From the NCBI GenBank assembly GCA_958496175.1, contig OY292280.1, positions 7,068,001-7,132,000 on the forward strand: a stretch of DNA of 64,000 bases, in the 5' to 3' direction. Shown here piece by piece: positions 1-11,385 of the stretch. The notes beneath the pieces were generated by a model, which made no database searches, had not been told where the DNA came from, and saw nothing but the letters and a program-made list of their open reading frames with translations. Every line of letters starts with the position of its first letter. The stretch's first letter is position 1. The position numbers were made by a program, and so were the translations under genes. This DNA is from Sisyra terminalis (lineage: Eukaryota > Arthropoda > Insecta > Neuroptera > Sisyridae).

Positions 1-266
1 TATAAGTCATCAGATTACAAAATGCTTAGTTTGTTTCATTTAGCGAGATTAATTAGAAATTATAAAGCTATTAGTTGATATTTTATGAGACGAAGTCATC
101 AAATACGCTGACCATTTGGTACTGTTAGCAAAATCGGAAATGAATTAGAAATTACTTTAGAGAAACTTAAGGAATGAAAATAGATCTAACTTTCCTGATA
201 TGTAAATTACTCGAGATTTTGTAAACCAATGAATATTGAAAACTCAATAATAATAGAACAACATAC

Positions 267-2600
267 CATTGTCAGTTTCCAAATTTACTGGTCCTTTTTC
301 GACAGGTTCTTCTTCCTTATTTTTGATGAATTCATTTGCCCATTGTTCGGCCAATGATTGAGATGATACATTATCGTCGACCTTTTCATTGTCCAAATAT
401 TCCATGAACTTGACAAACTAAAAATTTAAAACTCAATCAGTAATTGCTTACCTTTAATAGATCGTGAGACCATTTTTTAACGAAGTAGCAGGTGGGATAA
501 TCGAGCAATATATTCTATACTATGAATGGCACTATTTTACCCTGGAGTTGGGAAACTATCCCCGAAAGTTCCATACATCTTGGCATTACTGGAGCCATAT
601 GCAGCACTCCAACTGCAGCTCTGGAAGCTATTCTGAATTCCCTCCGGGAATTTTTGTCAAAAGGGTGGCAAGAAAAGGATTATACAGGCTATAACTCAAC
701 AGCTGGAAATCGATTCGGGACATGCCAGAATAAACAATGTAATTGACCATTCGAACTTTTGGATGATACAAGATTACATAAAAACAAAATTTGGAACAAG
801 TGTACTTTAGCACACCCATAATCTGGCAACGTTGCATTTTCGATTTTGTTTTTAATTTAATTCGCGATCAAATCGGTTCATAATGAAAATTTAGCCACAA
901 AAGAGAGAATTATACCATATTAGAATTAAATCATCAAAAAAATCGCGAATTAAATTAAAAACAAAGTCGAAAATGCAACGTTGCCAGATTGTGGGTGTAC
1001 TAAAGTACACTTGAGTCCAAATTTTAGTTTTGAAATGCTCTTCAAGACGAAGATAAGTTAAAGAGGTGAATTTCAGAAGAAAAACAAAATAAATCCGAGT
1101 AATATAGGATAGTTCCCTGACATCAAAGACAAATGGGGTAGGTGCTGGAATATGGGGAGCAAATCTCAGACAATAGACCAGGGGAAAATTTCCTAAAATT
1201 CCAAGCAGAGGTCTACGCCATATATTGTGTAAGAATGATTCCCATTTTGTAGATATACACTTGTTTTGAAAAATTGTTGATTTAAAAGTTTAAATATGTT
1301 CTTACATCTAGTTTGGGATTTTCAGGGTAATATTTTTTTATTATTCTATAGAGATATTCATATGGCTCGAAAATTATAACCAAAACTATTAATCCAAGTA
1401 ATGTTCTTTTCAAGGAAAAAAAATTACCAGTACAGATTGCCTGAGAATTATCCATAAATTGGCTAGCAATGACTTGATTGCCATTGTGGTTTTGTGGAAT
1501 TTTTTTAAACAGCGTTTGTGGTTCTACTGCCATTGTATAAAATCAAATTAGATTTTTTCCACTAACTTTGACTAGTTATACTGTTTATACAATATATAAA
1601 ATATATTGTGGTTTTATTTATGTAATATGTCTAATTAACAAAAGGAAACTATAAATTTGAAGAAAAGTATTCCTGGCTGATGCTCAGTGGTCATCCAGTA
1701 GTATTGAATCACTCCGTAAATGTAATGAGTCACGTGACTTGAGGAATATCGACATTTTGTATAAACAGTATGTGTTCAAGGTCAACGGAAAAAATCGAAT
1801 TTTATTCTGTTTTAGTTTTTGAGGTCTAATTTTATTTGGGGTCAAAATGATCTTACGGGACCAATTAACCGTTAGGCGTTTTGTGATGAACACAAACCTT
1901 AGAATATTGCATATTTGGATCGTTTTCTAAAGTCTTAACGATTTTATGAGCAGTGGCTGAAACTTCATTGTCACTACTCAATGTTGCTTCATTTGTCGTA
2001 TAGTTTTCGGCAAGATATTGTTGGGCCCATTGTGGACCCAGACCAAATTCAAAATTTTCTTTTTCCTCGTTTTGCGACTGAGACCATATCTGTCCATTGG
2101 TCAATACGGATTCCTAAAAATGTTTTGTTATTCTCTATTAAATGTCTATAACTATAAATTAACTATTTACATTGAAGGTAGATCCATTATTTATGTATTC
2201 TTCTGCCCACATTTGATCCGTTTTACCTAAACGAGGTTCCAAATGTAACGTTTCTTTTACACTGGGTCCCAAGATAGGACCTCCCATTACATGGCGTTGA
2301 TTTTCAATTTCCCGCATTTCTTCCAGTAGGTTATCCATACGAAAAGTTTGCGGTGCAACCATAGCTTCCTATAACGTTCCAATTGAGAAACAAAAATGAA
2401 ATATACATTGAGATCCGGTGACAAACCTGCATGAATTCATGGACCAATTGGTCCGCATTGAAATCATTCTGGAACTCGACTTGGTTGGGATTAAACGGCA
2501 TTTGCTCCAAACGAGCTGCATCATGTGCAAAATGTCCTGCGATCCTTGAAAGCGCATTTTCTCGGCCACATTCATTTTCAATCAATTTGCGAAACGCCAT
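267..2600 (-). CDS. Pex5: PEX5, peroxisomal targeting signal 1 receptor (5' part, four coding exons, runs off left edge)
   Basis: Cycling receptor that binds PTS1 cargo in the cytosol and delivers it to the peroxisomal docking complex. Coding exons on the minus strand are 2600-2427, 2368-2171, 2113-1898 and 417-267. All have GT/AG borders; the first three end in phase 0 and the last in phase 1. They give 246 residues. The N-terminus MAFRKLIENECGRENAL fits the PEX5 family, with Cys11 at the conserved ubiquitination position used for recycling. Three WxxxF/Y-type motifs, which bind PEX14/PEX13 in this family, are visible: WAEEY (112), WAQQY (153) and WANEF (222). The C-terminal TPR domain that reads PTS1 must lie left of base 1. 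Introns 1 and 2 are only 58 and 57 bp; intron 3 is about 1.48 kb and holds transposon debris. A GTAAGT donor at 2687-2682 and an AG near 2640 suggest a short 5'UTR intron. Confidence 0.93.
480..1240 (+). pseudogene. decayed jockey/R1-type LINE fragment (end of RT plus RNase H), interrupted by a MITE
   Basis: The plus strand around 560-640 encodes LGITGAICSTPTAALEAIL, the motif typical of the stretch after reverse transcriptase in insect jockey/R1-like LINEs. One frame over, 636-694 encodes FPPGIFVKRVARKGLYRL, the expected continuation, so a frameshift lies near 636. Beyond the MITE at 793-1018, RNase-H-like pieces appear in shifting frames: GVGAGIWGANL near 1137-1170 and FQAEVYAIYC near 1201-1230. 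The element is dead, truncated at both ends, and lies in antisense orientation within PEX5 intron 3. Confidence 0.7.
793..1018. mobile_element. 225-bp hAT-like MITE (family A), copy 1
   Basis: Near-palindrome with family A landmarks: the GCAACGTTGC core of each arm, the TTTAATTTAATTCGCGAT arm end and the GAAAATTTAGCCACAAAAGA loop. It sits inside the LINE fragment. Flanks are similar (CAAAATTT and AAATTTTA) but not an exact duplication. Confidence 0.85.
1306..1533 (-). CDS. small membrane-protein ORF inside PEX5 intron 3 (unknown)
   Basis: A clean ATG at 1533 opens 76 codons that run into a good splice donor (GTAAGA at 1305). Reading on instead gives a stop after seven more codons. The product has a polar N-terminus (about residues 1-40), one hydrophobic segment (LLGLIVLVIIF, about 46-56), then a basic, Tyr-rich tail ending near YYPENPKLD. 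It has the same orientation as PEX5. I do not recognise a family. It could be a nested gene, a domesticated fragment, or chance. The open minus-strand frame further left is only the antisense of a LINE fragment, so no downstream exon is supported. Confidence 0.3.
1555..1795. repeat. foldback family B, diverged copy
   Basis: Degenerate copy of the family B palindrome, recognisable from GTTATACTGTTTATACAATA at the left, the central CAGTGGTCATC/ATCACTCCGTAA and the inverted end ATAAACAGTATGTG. It lies in PEX5 intron 3. Confidence 0.6.
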
Positions 2601-2689
2601 TATTACAAAGTGAAGAAATCGCTAGAAATAATTCAACTAAAATGATCTCAATTAAATCAATGAAGTAATTAGTACCTCTTCTACTTACG

Positions 2690-3470
2690 TTTCACGGAAT
2701 TCGAATATTTTTTTATCTTCGACAATGTGAATTAATATATTTTAGACCTTTTAGACTTTGAACCAGGTTATAAACAAGTCCACAACATTCTCATAAAATC
2801 AATAAAATGCATTTTAGCCCAACAAATTTCGTGTTTAGATAAAAATGGACTTTTTAAAAGAAATACAAACATTATATATTTATTTCAAATTAAGAAAACC
2901 TTAAAACAGGGTTTTCAATATACATTTGCATTATCATATCATATATTATTACATGAAGGTCTTTCTCGTCTTTCTCAGTCTTTCTGTTAAAAAAAAAAAC
3001 GAATCCTAGAACCAGTTCCGAATTGTCATTATTTTCGTAACTCCCGTAACTCGTAGCCTGTCGTAACCACTCGTAACCATTCGTAACATTGCGTTTATGG
3101 CGTTTGTAACGTTCGCAATTATTCGCAATTCACTTTTATGAGTCATTGCCAAAATTCTGCACGGTTTGGAATTGCCAAGTATTGGCGTCATATTTAAATG
3201 GCCCATTTAAAACGATTCATTTAAATCTTTAAAAATTTACACACCTACGGCATTTACTCATATATTTTTTATACTAATTGCCAATTAAAAAATCGACTCC
3301 ATGAAAATGCCACACAAAATAATAGTTTTTTAAATAGCTTTTTCACTATTTTGCATTACAGTGCAATGCTATTGTGAGCCATTTTTTTCGCTAAAATGGA
3401 TCTATAAAAACGAAATTAATATTTAAAGCCCAATTTGTAATTAGCTCCCCACAATTGAGAAGTGGACTAA
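2690..3470. other. upstream region of PEX5; degenerate CGTAAC short repeat
   Basis: This stretch should hold the PEX5 promoter, but I see no convincing TATA box. At about 3040-3095, CGTAAC-type units (CGTAACTCG, CGTAACCACT, CGTAACCATT, CGTAACATTG) recur every 10-13 bases. No ORF is supported. Confidence 0.4.
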
Positions 3471-3474
3471 TTTG

Positions 3475-3699
3475 GGCTCATGTGTACTTTAGCACACCCA
3501 CAACCTGGCAATGTTGTATTTTCGACTTTGTTTTTAATTTAATTCGCGATTAAATCGGTCCATAATGAAAATTTAGCCACAAAAGAGAGAATTATACCAT
3601 ATTGGAATTGAATAAACAAAAATATCGCGAATTAAATTTAAAACAAAGTCGAAAATGCAACGTTGCTAGATTGTGGGTGTGCTAAAGTACACTTGAGCC
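3475..3699. mobile_element. hAT-like MITE family A, copy with perfect TSD CTAATTTG
   Basis: 225-bp near-palindrome from GGCTCATGTG to CACTTGAGCC. Direct repeats CTAATTTG at 3467-3474 and 3700-3707 flank it exactly, which is an 8-bp target-site duplication. Confidence 0.95.
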
Positions 3700-3854
3700 C
3701 TAATTTGTATGCCCTAACATTTTGCAGATATTATATAAAAATAAGCATTTCAAGTAACACTTTCACGCGATCTAAGATTCATATTGACACTTTATTAACA
3801 ATACATAAAGTGTGTTACGTATTAAAATTTATGAAATTTTAATCACTAGAAGTA

Positions 3855-3955
3855 AACTATAATGTCCAACCGAATTTTCGGAATCGGTTTCAACCGAAAA
3901 AAGTTTCGGTTTCAGCTATCAAGTCGAAACTACAACCGAAACCGAAATTAAATTC
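3855..3955. repeat. AACCGAAA/TTTCGGTT-rich simple repeat
   Basis: Multiple interspersed units of CCGAAA and its complement. The stretch is short and inverted in part. No coding capacity. Confidence 0.5.
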
Positions 3956-4144
3956 GTGAGATTACAATGCTAAGAAATTATTGTTTCTCACTTATAATAT
4001 TAGATTCTTCAATTATTACTACTAATAATTATCAGTTGATTAACATTATTTTTAATATTTATTTTAAATTCGAGAGAATGTTAAGATATAAGAAAGAATA
4101 TTATCTGTTTTGTGTACCTAAACATATTAGGTAAAAAGCAAATT

Positions 4145-4290
4145 GTTTTGTAACTGTTATTCAATTGTTATTTGACTCTAGAGTTAATAAAAATCCGTAA
4201 ATTGAGAAACTCGAGAAATATCGAGATTCGAACCCAACACCTAGGTACCAGTTTTCGAGTCGCCATTTTGATCACTTGGCCACCTGTTAG
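4145..4290 (-). repeat. tRNA-derived SINE
   Basis: Read on the minus strand it has a tRNA-like head with box A-like GGTGGCCAAGTGATCAA and box B-like GGTTCGAATC (as GATTCGAACC on plus), then a body ending in CGGATTTTTATTAACTCTAG. The same head and body combination recurs at 8235-8335 and 17028-17155, so this is a SINE family and not a tRNA gene. Confidence 0.65.
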
Positions 4291-4764
4291 CTTTTAATAA
4301 TATTTATGATATATTTTCAAAAAAATATTTTTTGGCATTAACATATGCTCCCAGCATGAGCTTTAGTACTTCAGCACTGTAGCCTCAAGACTTGATAAGT
4401 TTCCCAGATTCCTGTTTCTCTCCCTTTAGTCCAAGTCGATACTGGGATCCATTACTCTTATTTTCCTTAGCCTGCATTCCAACAAAATGTAGGAAGTAGT
4501 TTCATTATGTAAATGTATCCTCAGTTAACAATAACTGATTATTAAGTCCGTTCTCCCTCTGACCATTTTGTAAATTTTAGATTTTTACACAAGTCTTTGG
4601 GTTCTACCCAGTCCCTTTTTACTTATACCTGGTTCGTCTTTGGCTACCGAAGACATCCGTAAGTTATTCTGGATCCATTCACTGTTATATGCGTTATATG
4701 CAACCGATGAATTAATTTTCCTTTTTGTCCTTAATAATAGCTGAAAAACGATTCGTGCAAAGTA

Positions 4765-5165
4765 CATTTGCTGTGTATACAAAATATAGAATATGTTGCG
4801 GTCCAATTTATGTAGTATAATTTAATATAATAATATAGAAAAATCATACCATAAACATAAATTTGAACAGAAGTTCAAACAAAAATATTTGTGACGTATT
4901 GCCCAGATACGTATTTCGATTGCCAAGCAACCTTCATCACAAATCATCACAAAAATGAATCATCACAAAGCAGTTACGAAGTGATCCAAACTACTTGATG
5001 ACCACTGAGGAAGATTGCTTGGCAATCGAAATACGTATCTGGGCAATACGTCACAAATATTTTTGTTTGAACTTCTGTTCAAATTTATGTTTATGGTATG
5101 ATTTTTATATATTATTATATTAAATTGTATACACAGTATAACTGTTCAAAGTCAGCGAAAAAAAC
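4765..5165. mobile_element. foldback element family B, near-complete copy
   Basis: About 400-bp palindrome. Each arm contains GACGTATTGCCCAGATACGT, CGATTGCCAAGCAA and CATACCATAAACATAAATTT. The centre is near 4960, around a short spacer with AATCATCACAAA. No transposase is encoded, so it is non-autonomous. Confidence 0.8.
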
Positions 5166-5249
5166 TTATTTTGATTACAACATTTGCTTTTTAGACAAAT
5201 TATTGTCAAAATAATAAATTATAATACGTTATTTGGGTTCTTACAAAAA

Positions 5250-5480
5250 TATGCTACCGTCGCTTTATAATTGCGAAGGTCTTTAATGACTCTAGAGTAA
5301 ATAAAAATCCGTAATCGAGAAAGGCAACTAATTGGGTCTCTATTGAAAAAAAATATTTTCTACTTACGGGAATCGATCCATTATATAGCAATTGCGGAAA
5401 GATCCAATATTGCTAGATGACCACTGAAAAAAATTTCTTGGCAATCGAAAAACGTATCTAGGGCAATATGAGAGAAAAGT
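5250..5480. repeat. SINE body fragment followed by a family B fragment
   Basis: 5255-5325 matches the SINE body in reverse (CTACCGTCGCTTTA, GACTCTAGAGTAAATAAAAA) without the tRNA head. 5385-5475 is one arm of family B (TAGATGACCACTGA, GGCAATCGAAAAACGTATC). Confidence 0.55.
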
Positions 5481-5579
5481 ACGTATCAGAAATAATTAAA
5501 TTCCATAAAATTTAAAACGCAATTTACTTTTACTATTAAATAAATTAAAAAACGGCTCATGTTCCTTTTAGCGATAACA

Positions 5580-5651
5580 ATATCTGGCATTGTTGCATTT
5601 TCTACTTTGTTTTTAATTTGATTCGTGATTTTTTTGTTAATTTAATTTTTT
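5580..5651. repeat. truncated MITE family A copy
   Basis: Contains TCTGGCATTGTTGCATTTTC and TTTAATTTGATTCGTGAT, i.e. one arm only. The full copy at 5652 is inserted at its broken end. Confidence 0.6.
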
Positions 5652-5876
5652 GGCTCAAGTGTACTTTAGCACACCCACAATCTGACAACGTTACATTTTC
5701 GACTTTGTTTTTAATTTAATTCGCGATATTTTTGTTAATTCAATTCTAATATGTTATAAATCTCTCTTTTGTGGCTAAATTTTCATTATGGACCGATTTA
5801 ATCGCGAATTAAATTAAAAACAAAGTAGAAAATGCAGCGTTGCCAGATTGTGGGTGTGCTAAAGTACACTTGAGCC
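5652..5876. mobile_element. hAT-like MITE family A, inverted orientation, TSD AATTTTTT
   Basis: Full 225-bp copy. The asymmetric loop (GGCTAAATTTTCATTATGGA) shows it is inverted relative to most copies. AATTTTTT flanks both ends (5644-5651 and 5877-5884). Confidence 0.93.
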
Positions 5877-6037
5877 AATTTTTTTATAAAAGCAATTATT
5901 TTTCTTGTGCCTTTTCAACGCTGAAAATTAGCGATCATCATGCCAAACAACGTTATGATTATTATACAAGGCTCCCGAGGAACCTTGAATGCGATAGTTT
6001 CTCATAGCCTTCTACATCCTTATGCCGTTGATACTTC

Positions 6038-6262
6038 GGCTCATGTGTACTTTAGCACACCCACAATCTGGCAACGTTGCATTTTCGACTTTGTTTTTAA
6101 TTTAATTCGCGATTTAATCGGTCCATAATGAAAATTTAGCCACAACAGAGAGATTTATACCATATCAGAATTAAATCATCAAAAAATTCACGAATTAAAT
6201 TAAAAACACAGTCGAAAATGCAACGTTGCCAGATTGTGGGTGCACTAAAGTCCACTTGAGCC
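6038..6262. mobile_element. hAT-like MITE family A, TSD GATACTTC
   Basis: Full 225-bp copy with perfect 8-bp duplications GATACTTC at 6030-6037 and 6263-6270. Confidence 0.95.
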
Positions 6263-6270
6263 GATACTTC

Positions 6271-7660
6271 CGCCTTCGGGGTCGATTTCTTAACTCCAGA
6301 ACAAAATAATGTTCTTCACCAAGTACCGCTTCTTGAGATATTTGCTTATCCTGGCTCATATTCGGTTCCCCATTCTTTTAGCACTCATTAAGCATTATTT
6401 GGTTTTTTTAATTTAAAATTAATTTATCATGAGTTATTCTAACAACGCCAATGGAACTTTGTTCTGAATTGTGTTCTCTTTTCATTCGATGTAAAAAATC
6501 GAAACCCTGCATCGATGTTTACAGATACTTCGCGTAAAAACATCGATGTTTTCAAAATAATTTGATTATCAAACTTTCTATGGAAAAAAAATAAGTCTTA
6601 ATCTGTCGAGAAAAACATAATTTTAAGACTTTAACCAGTTAAGTCCAGAACTGTTTAGGCAAATTTTGCAGGAATTTATAAAGCTTAGGGTACTCAACTT
6701 TTAAATCACTTGATTTTCAATGGACTTTTGTTGAGCTTTCCTCCTACTGAACTATGTAAATATTTAGACAACTCATCTCTACCGCTAGTTATAAGTTTTA
6801 CTATCTATAATTGGTATTATTTAAAAGTTAAAATATATATTTTTAAGTTTTGTTTTTTCATTAAATCGATGCATTGAATAGAAAGCTCTTTGCCAAAATA
6901 TCGAATCAATCCGATATATCGTATGGTTACATATATCGATGTTAAGTGAATACCCCTAGGTCTCAGTAGCAGAATTTCAAAAATGTTTATAAAATATTCC
7001 ATTTATGAAATTAGAGAAACAAAACGAGAAAATATACTTTTTTATCGTTCGAAACCCATTTAAGTTCTGACGTAATACTTAAACTTTAAATCAATAAGGT
7101 GATTTATCGAATCATAAACTCTCCGTTTATGAACGTAATTAAGGAAATTTTGAGCACTAAAATTTAGTGATAAAATTTAATGTTTTTTTTTGGTCTTAAT
7201 TTTCTTAAAACCTTCAAGTTAATCGTAAATATTAAAAATTGATGCAAATATGAAAAAAAAAAACCGTCAATTTTAAAGCTTTTTGATTGTAAAAACCTAA
7301 TTTTATAAAAATTATTTTACTTATAAAATTTATTAATTGTTTGCTTCTAAGATTTGGATGTAAGGACTAGTACTCAATTAATTTTTTTTTATTATGAAAT
7401 GTATATTTAGAAAAAAAGTATTATACATCTGCGATTATTAAATAAAAAAATCATGATTTATAACATTTTTTTTATCACATAAGATGTAAAACGTATTGAA
7501 AATGTATATATCTAAGCCGAATCGGAATGACAATGAATTAATTACAAAATTAAAAAAAAAAAAAATAACATGATAAACACCAAAAATTTGAAGTAGTAAA
7601 TACTTGAAATTAATATGATCAAAACTAAAAACGAAAAATTTTGAACAATAAAATTAAATA
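6271..7660. other. intergenic DNA and ERp60 3' flank
   Basis: No supported gene. 6510-6560 and 6905-6945 hold ATCGAT-type motifs that recur at 19565-19623 and 55975-56070. On the minus strand downstream of the ERp60 stop, AATAAA-like signals occur near 7388 and 7328 and could end that transcript. Homopolymer A/T runs are frequent. Confidence 0.4.
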
Positions 7661-7663
7661 TCT

Positions 7664-10600
7664 TTACAACTCCGTCTTTTGCTGTGTGCCACTCTTATCG
7701 TAGCCCTTCAGTCCATTGGTTGAGTGCTCTGCGATATATTTGATGAAGTCATCGACTTCCCGTCCACCCTCATAACGCACTGGAGAGTCCCGGGCGTTCT
7801 TCGGGATCCAATACAAAGTTGGGAAGCCATGAACTTCAAAGTGAGAAGGAACATCGTTGGCAGTAGCATCCATTTTTACTAAAGCTACCTCTTCGTCTTT
7901 AAGCTAAGAAAAAAATCAAAATTAACGATTGTTGAGCAAAATTTTAACAGTAAAGCAACCTTTTCGGCGACTTCTTCGTAAACGGGGGTAAGTTTCTTGC
8001 AATGGCCGCACCATGGAGCGTAGAATTCGACCAATGTGTCTTTTCCGTTATTGGTGACGACTTCATCGAAGTTCTTGGCCACTGCTACTTTGACTGGGGC
8101 GTCATTCGATTCCGGCACCGGCTCTGATTTGATGTAAGCTTCCAATTTACCGGCTTTTAAGTCTTTTAAGAATTGCACGAAATTGTCAACTCTAAAAAAA
8201 AAAATGCATATCATGAACATCGTTTATAACAATATTTTTTAAGCGATTTTAGAGTTAATTAAATCCGTAAAGAGAGAAATATTGAACACCTATCAGCTTT
8301 GGAGCGGCCACCTAGACCACTCGGCCACCAGTAGGTTTACTTGAATATCCTTAACCATGATCTGTATATATGGTGTGAAATATAAATAAGAGTAATCAAG
8401 TGTAAAATAATACACAAGATTAGAGTTCGACCGAAACATGAGGCCCAAAAAGCTCATATGTACTTTAGCACACCCACAATCTGACAACGTTGCATTTTCG
8501 ACTATTTGTTTAATTTAATTCGCGATTAAATCGATTCATAATGAAAATTTAGCCACAAAAGAGAGAATTATACCATATTAGAATTGAAATAACAAAAATA
8601 TCGCGAATTAAATTAAAAACAAAGTCGAAAATGCAACGTTGTCAGATTGTGGGTGTGCTAAAGTACACTTGGGCCGCCCAAAACCAACCATTCTTTCTGT
8701 GTCGAAAATGATAGTGTAAAACCTTTCGTTTAATATTATTTAATTTTTAGCAGGAAAGTGGACTTAAGAATGTAAATCCATATACTTATAATTAATTCAG
8801 TTCAGCGACGTTTCGGTCCTTTATTTGACCTTTATCAGGCTTAAAGGACCGAAATGTCGCTGAATTAATCATTGATATATGGATTTACATCCTTTAAGTC
8901 CACTTTCATGCTAAAAATTAAGGCTCAAGTGTACTTTAGCACACCCACAATCTGGCAACGTTGCATTTTCGACTTTATTTTTAATTTAATTCGCGATTTT
9001 TTTGATGATTCAATTCTAATTTGGTATAATTCTCTCTGTTGTGGCTAAATTTTCATTATAGACCGATTTAATCGCGAATTAAAATAAAAACAAAGTCGAA
9101 AATGCAACATTGCCAGATTGTGGGTGTGCTAAAGTACACATGAGCCAAAATTAAATAATACTATGTAAAGTAAGGACACAACAAATTTATCTTCCGTTGG
9201 TAAAAGAAACGAACAAAACGAAGTTTAAAAGAGCAAAATCATAGAAATAATTATTATTATCTCGCACTAACTTTGGTGGTCGGCTAAAAGCTCTGAAATT
9301 TACTGACATGCTAGCTTTTCTGAGTCTAGTACGCTTTTTTTCTTTACTGTATTGCACTATTCATAATAGACAAATCATTGATCCTAATTTTAGTTGATTA
9401 CTAACCAGGGCAGAGAAGAGAGACTTCGGCTCAAATGTACTTTAGCACACCCACAATCTGGCAACGTTGCATTTTCGACTTTGTTTTTAATTTAATTCGC
9501 GGTTAAATCGGTTCATAATGAAAATTTAGCCACAGAAGAGAGAATTATACCATGTTAGAATTGAATTAACAAAAAAATCGCGAATTAAATTAAAAATAAA
9601 GTCGAAAATGCAACGTTGCCAGATTGTGGGTGTGCTAAAGTACACTTGCGCCGAGACTTCTGTTGAAATTAATTCCACGGGCTGTTAACTCTCAAAAACG
9701 AGACAAGGATAGCCAAACTGGGTAGGATAATTGTGGAATAGCTGTATAGTGTTTACAGAAGGTAGAAAGAGATAGAATTTCGGAATTTCTATCTCTATCT
9801 ACCTGCAGCAAACACTCTATACAGCTATTCCACAATTATCCTAACAAGTTGGGCTATTCTTAGAGAGTTAACAGCCCGTGGTTAATTCCGTGTAAAAAAA
9901 TTGGCGTTGGGAAATGCCACATGGTCAAAGCATCTAGAATCGGCACCTAGATGGCACTGTATCAAAAGTAGGCTTGACCCCGCTTTAATTGGTAATAATT
10001 GTTATAAGTATAAATTAGATCATTGTAGCATTATAAGTTGTCGCTAGTAGTAGGTAGCGCTAGTCAAAATAAATGTTTTTAAGAAGAGAAGGCCATCTAT
10101 GGTTTTATTTTAGAAACGCTAGATCATGTTTTTGCTATTCAAGTCTCTCTTTTCTGAACTAGAGGATTATAAAAGAGGGAATTAATGATTGAAGAAACTA
10201 GTTTCGGCCAATTTGAGAGTAGTTAATGTCGACTTACGAAAATTCGTCTTTCATTATGAATTTTTCTTTTTTAGCATTTCGAGCGAACACCAAAGGCTTA
10301 TCGCCTTTAGCGAAATCGACTCCATATTCATTAAGCTCATGTTGGAAATCGTCCTTTGAGCTGATGGCGAATTTGAAATCTTTTGAGAATTCTTTGGCGA
10401 CTTTCAGAATTCGGTTTCTCCAGTAGTTGGTTCCCTTGGCATTCTTGACATAATCGACCGCATAATATGCGACGACCAACGGCTCTTTGAAGTCTTCCGC
10501 TGAATCTCGAGTGCGATGTCCGACCAATCCGTGGTAATTTTCAGTGATGAATTTGTTGACGGCTCCCACGGTGTTATCACCTTCGAACACGACAAAGTTG

Positions 10601-11289
10601 GGCTCAAATTTGTTGTGCATATGCTTTGGTCGGTACAGAACAATATTGTCGGAAAAGCCTTCGCTTTTAAGAACTTCCGAGTAGCTGGTGTGGCCGAATG
10701 TGTATTTGTCGCGATATTTTTCCGACAATTGCTTGAAGATTCCGTTGAGGTCGGTTTCTTCTTTAAAGAAGCCAATTATCGTGACGTCCTTACGTCCAGT
10801 GAAGTCTTTGAACATCGCCACGCTCTTCAATTCTTTAGAAGCGGGTCCTACTTGTGATCGCATATATTTGACGATTCCTTCAGCTTCGCGTGGTCCCTTG
10901 TAATCTTGCGAAACTTTTCCGTTGCGGAAGATCTTCAACGTTGGGTACCCGGAGACTGAATGAGTGTTACAAGTGCTTTTTCCAGCCTCGGTACAGTCAA
11001 CTTTGACTAGAGCCACTGGAGGATCATTTTTGAGTAAATCTCCTGCTGCTTTGGCGTATTCGGGCTTCAAACGCTTGCAGTGGCCGCACCTAAACATCAA
11101 GCAATTAGAGAAGAAAAAAACTTTGAGATTTGATAGTTACCATGGGGCATAGAACATGACTAAGGCGGTTTCATGTTTTGTGATATCTGATTCGAAATTG
11201 TCATCACCTAGGTCTATAACATCGTCTTCACCGGCTTTTGCACTTAGGATAAGTCCCACCAGTGATACAATGAAAATGATTTGCTTCAT
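7664..11289 (-). CDS. ERp60: protein disulfide isomerase, ERp57/ERp60 (PDIA3) type, four exons, complete
   Basis: ER thiol-disulfide oxidoreductase that forms and rearranges disulfides in secretory glycoproteins. Exons on minus: 11289-11141, 11089-10238, 8191-7960 and 7903-7664. Introns of 51, 2046 and 56 bp all have GT/AG ends, and codons join in frame to give 490 residues, close to the usual ERp57 length. A signal peptide (MKQIIFIVSLVGLILSAKAG) is followed by the a domain with FYAPWCGHC (CGHC 51-54), redox-inactive b and b' domains, and the a' domain with a second CGHC (395-398). KLEAYIKSEPVPE before a' is typical of ERp57. The C-terminus KTEL resembles but is not a classical KDEL signal. 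Intron 2 holds four MITEs and a foldback element. A TATA box and CCAAT box lie upstream. Confidence 0.96.
8235..8335 (-). repeat. tRNA-derived SINE in ERp60 intron 2
   Basis: On minus: GGTGGCCGAGTGGTCTAGG (box A-like) then the body with ACGGATTTAATTAACTCTAA. The box B region is weak (AGGTGTTCAATATTT). The family match is to copies at 4145-4290 and 17028-17155. Confidence 0.6.
8451..8675. mobile_element. hAT-like MITE family A in ERp60 intron 2, TSD GCCCAAAA
   Basis: Full copy with GCCCAAAA at 8443-8450 and 8676-8683. Confidence 0.94.
8733..9165. mobile_element. foldback element with a MITE inserted in its right arm
   Basis: Arms read TAATTTTTAGCAGGAAAGTG and, inverted, CACTTTCATGCTAAAAATTA, with a hairpin centre containing GACGTTTCGGTCC and GGACCGAAATGTC. 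Family A MITE 8922-9146 is inserted in the right arm. Removing it and one AAAATTAA rejoins the arm as GCTAAAAATTAAATAATA, the complement of the left arm. Confidence 0.8.
8922..9146. mobile_element. hAT-like MITE family A, inverted, TSD AAAATTAA
   Basis: Full copy in inverted loop orientation, with AAAATTAA at 8914-8921 and 9147-9154. Confidence 0.94.
9428..9652. mobile_element. hAT-like MITE family A, TSD GAGACTTC
   Basis: Full copy with GAGACTTC at 9420-9427 and 9653-9660, still within ERp60 intron 2. Confidence 0.94.
9676..9880. mobile_element. 205-bp CA..TG palindromic MITE (family C), hAT-like
   Basis: Ends CACGGGCTGTTAAC and GTTAACAGCCCGTG. Long inverted arms contain GGATAATTGTGGAATAGCTG. 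Flanks ATTAATTC and GTTAATTC agree at 7 of 8 bases, fitting an aged 8-bp target duplication. The second family C copy is at 15620-15826. Confidence 0.88.
9985..10150. repeat. dispersed repeat related to 41190-41420
   Basis: GTCAAAATAAATGTTTTTAA and TTTTAGAAACGCTAGATCAT recur inverted at 41195-41370. The type is not identified; it might be a LINE or LTR end. Confidence 0.45.
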
Positions 11290-11385
11290 TGTATGGTGAT
11301 TTTAATTGAAACAATTAATTCACTTCAAGACTAATATCTTCGGCTCTTCTGGTATTTACTTGAAGACTTTTGATAAAGAGTTTGG

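Noticed and set aside
10404..10903. Plus- and minus-strand ORFs over the ERp60 second exon
   Set aside because: Shadow frames of the real coding exon.
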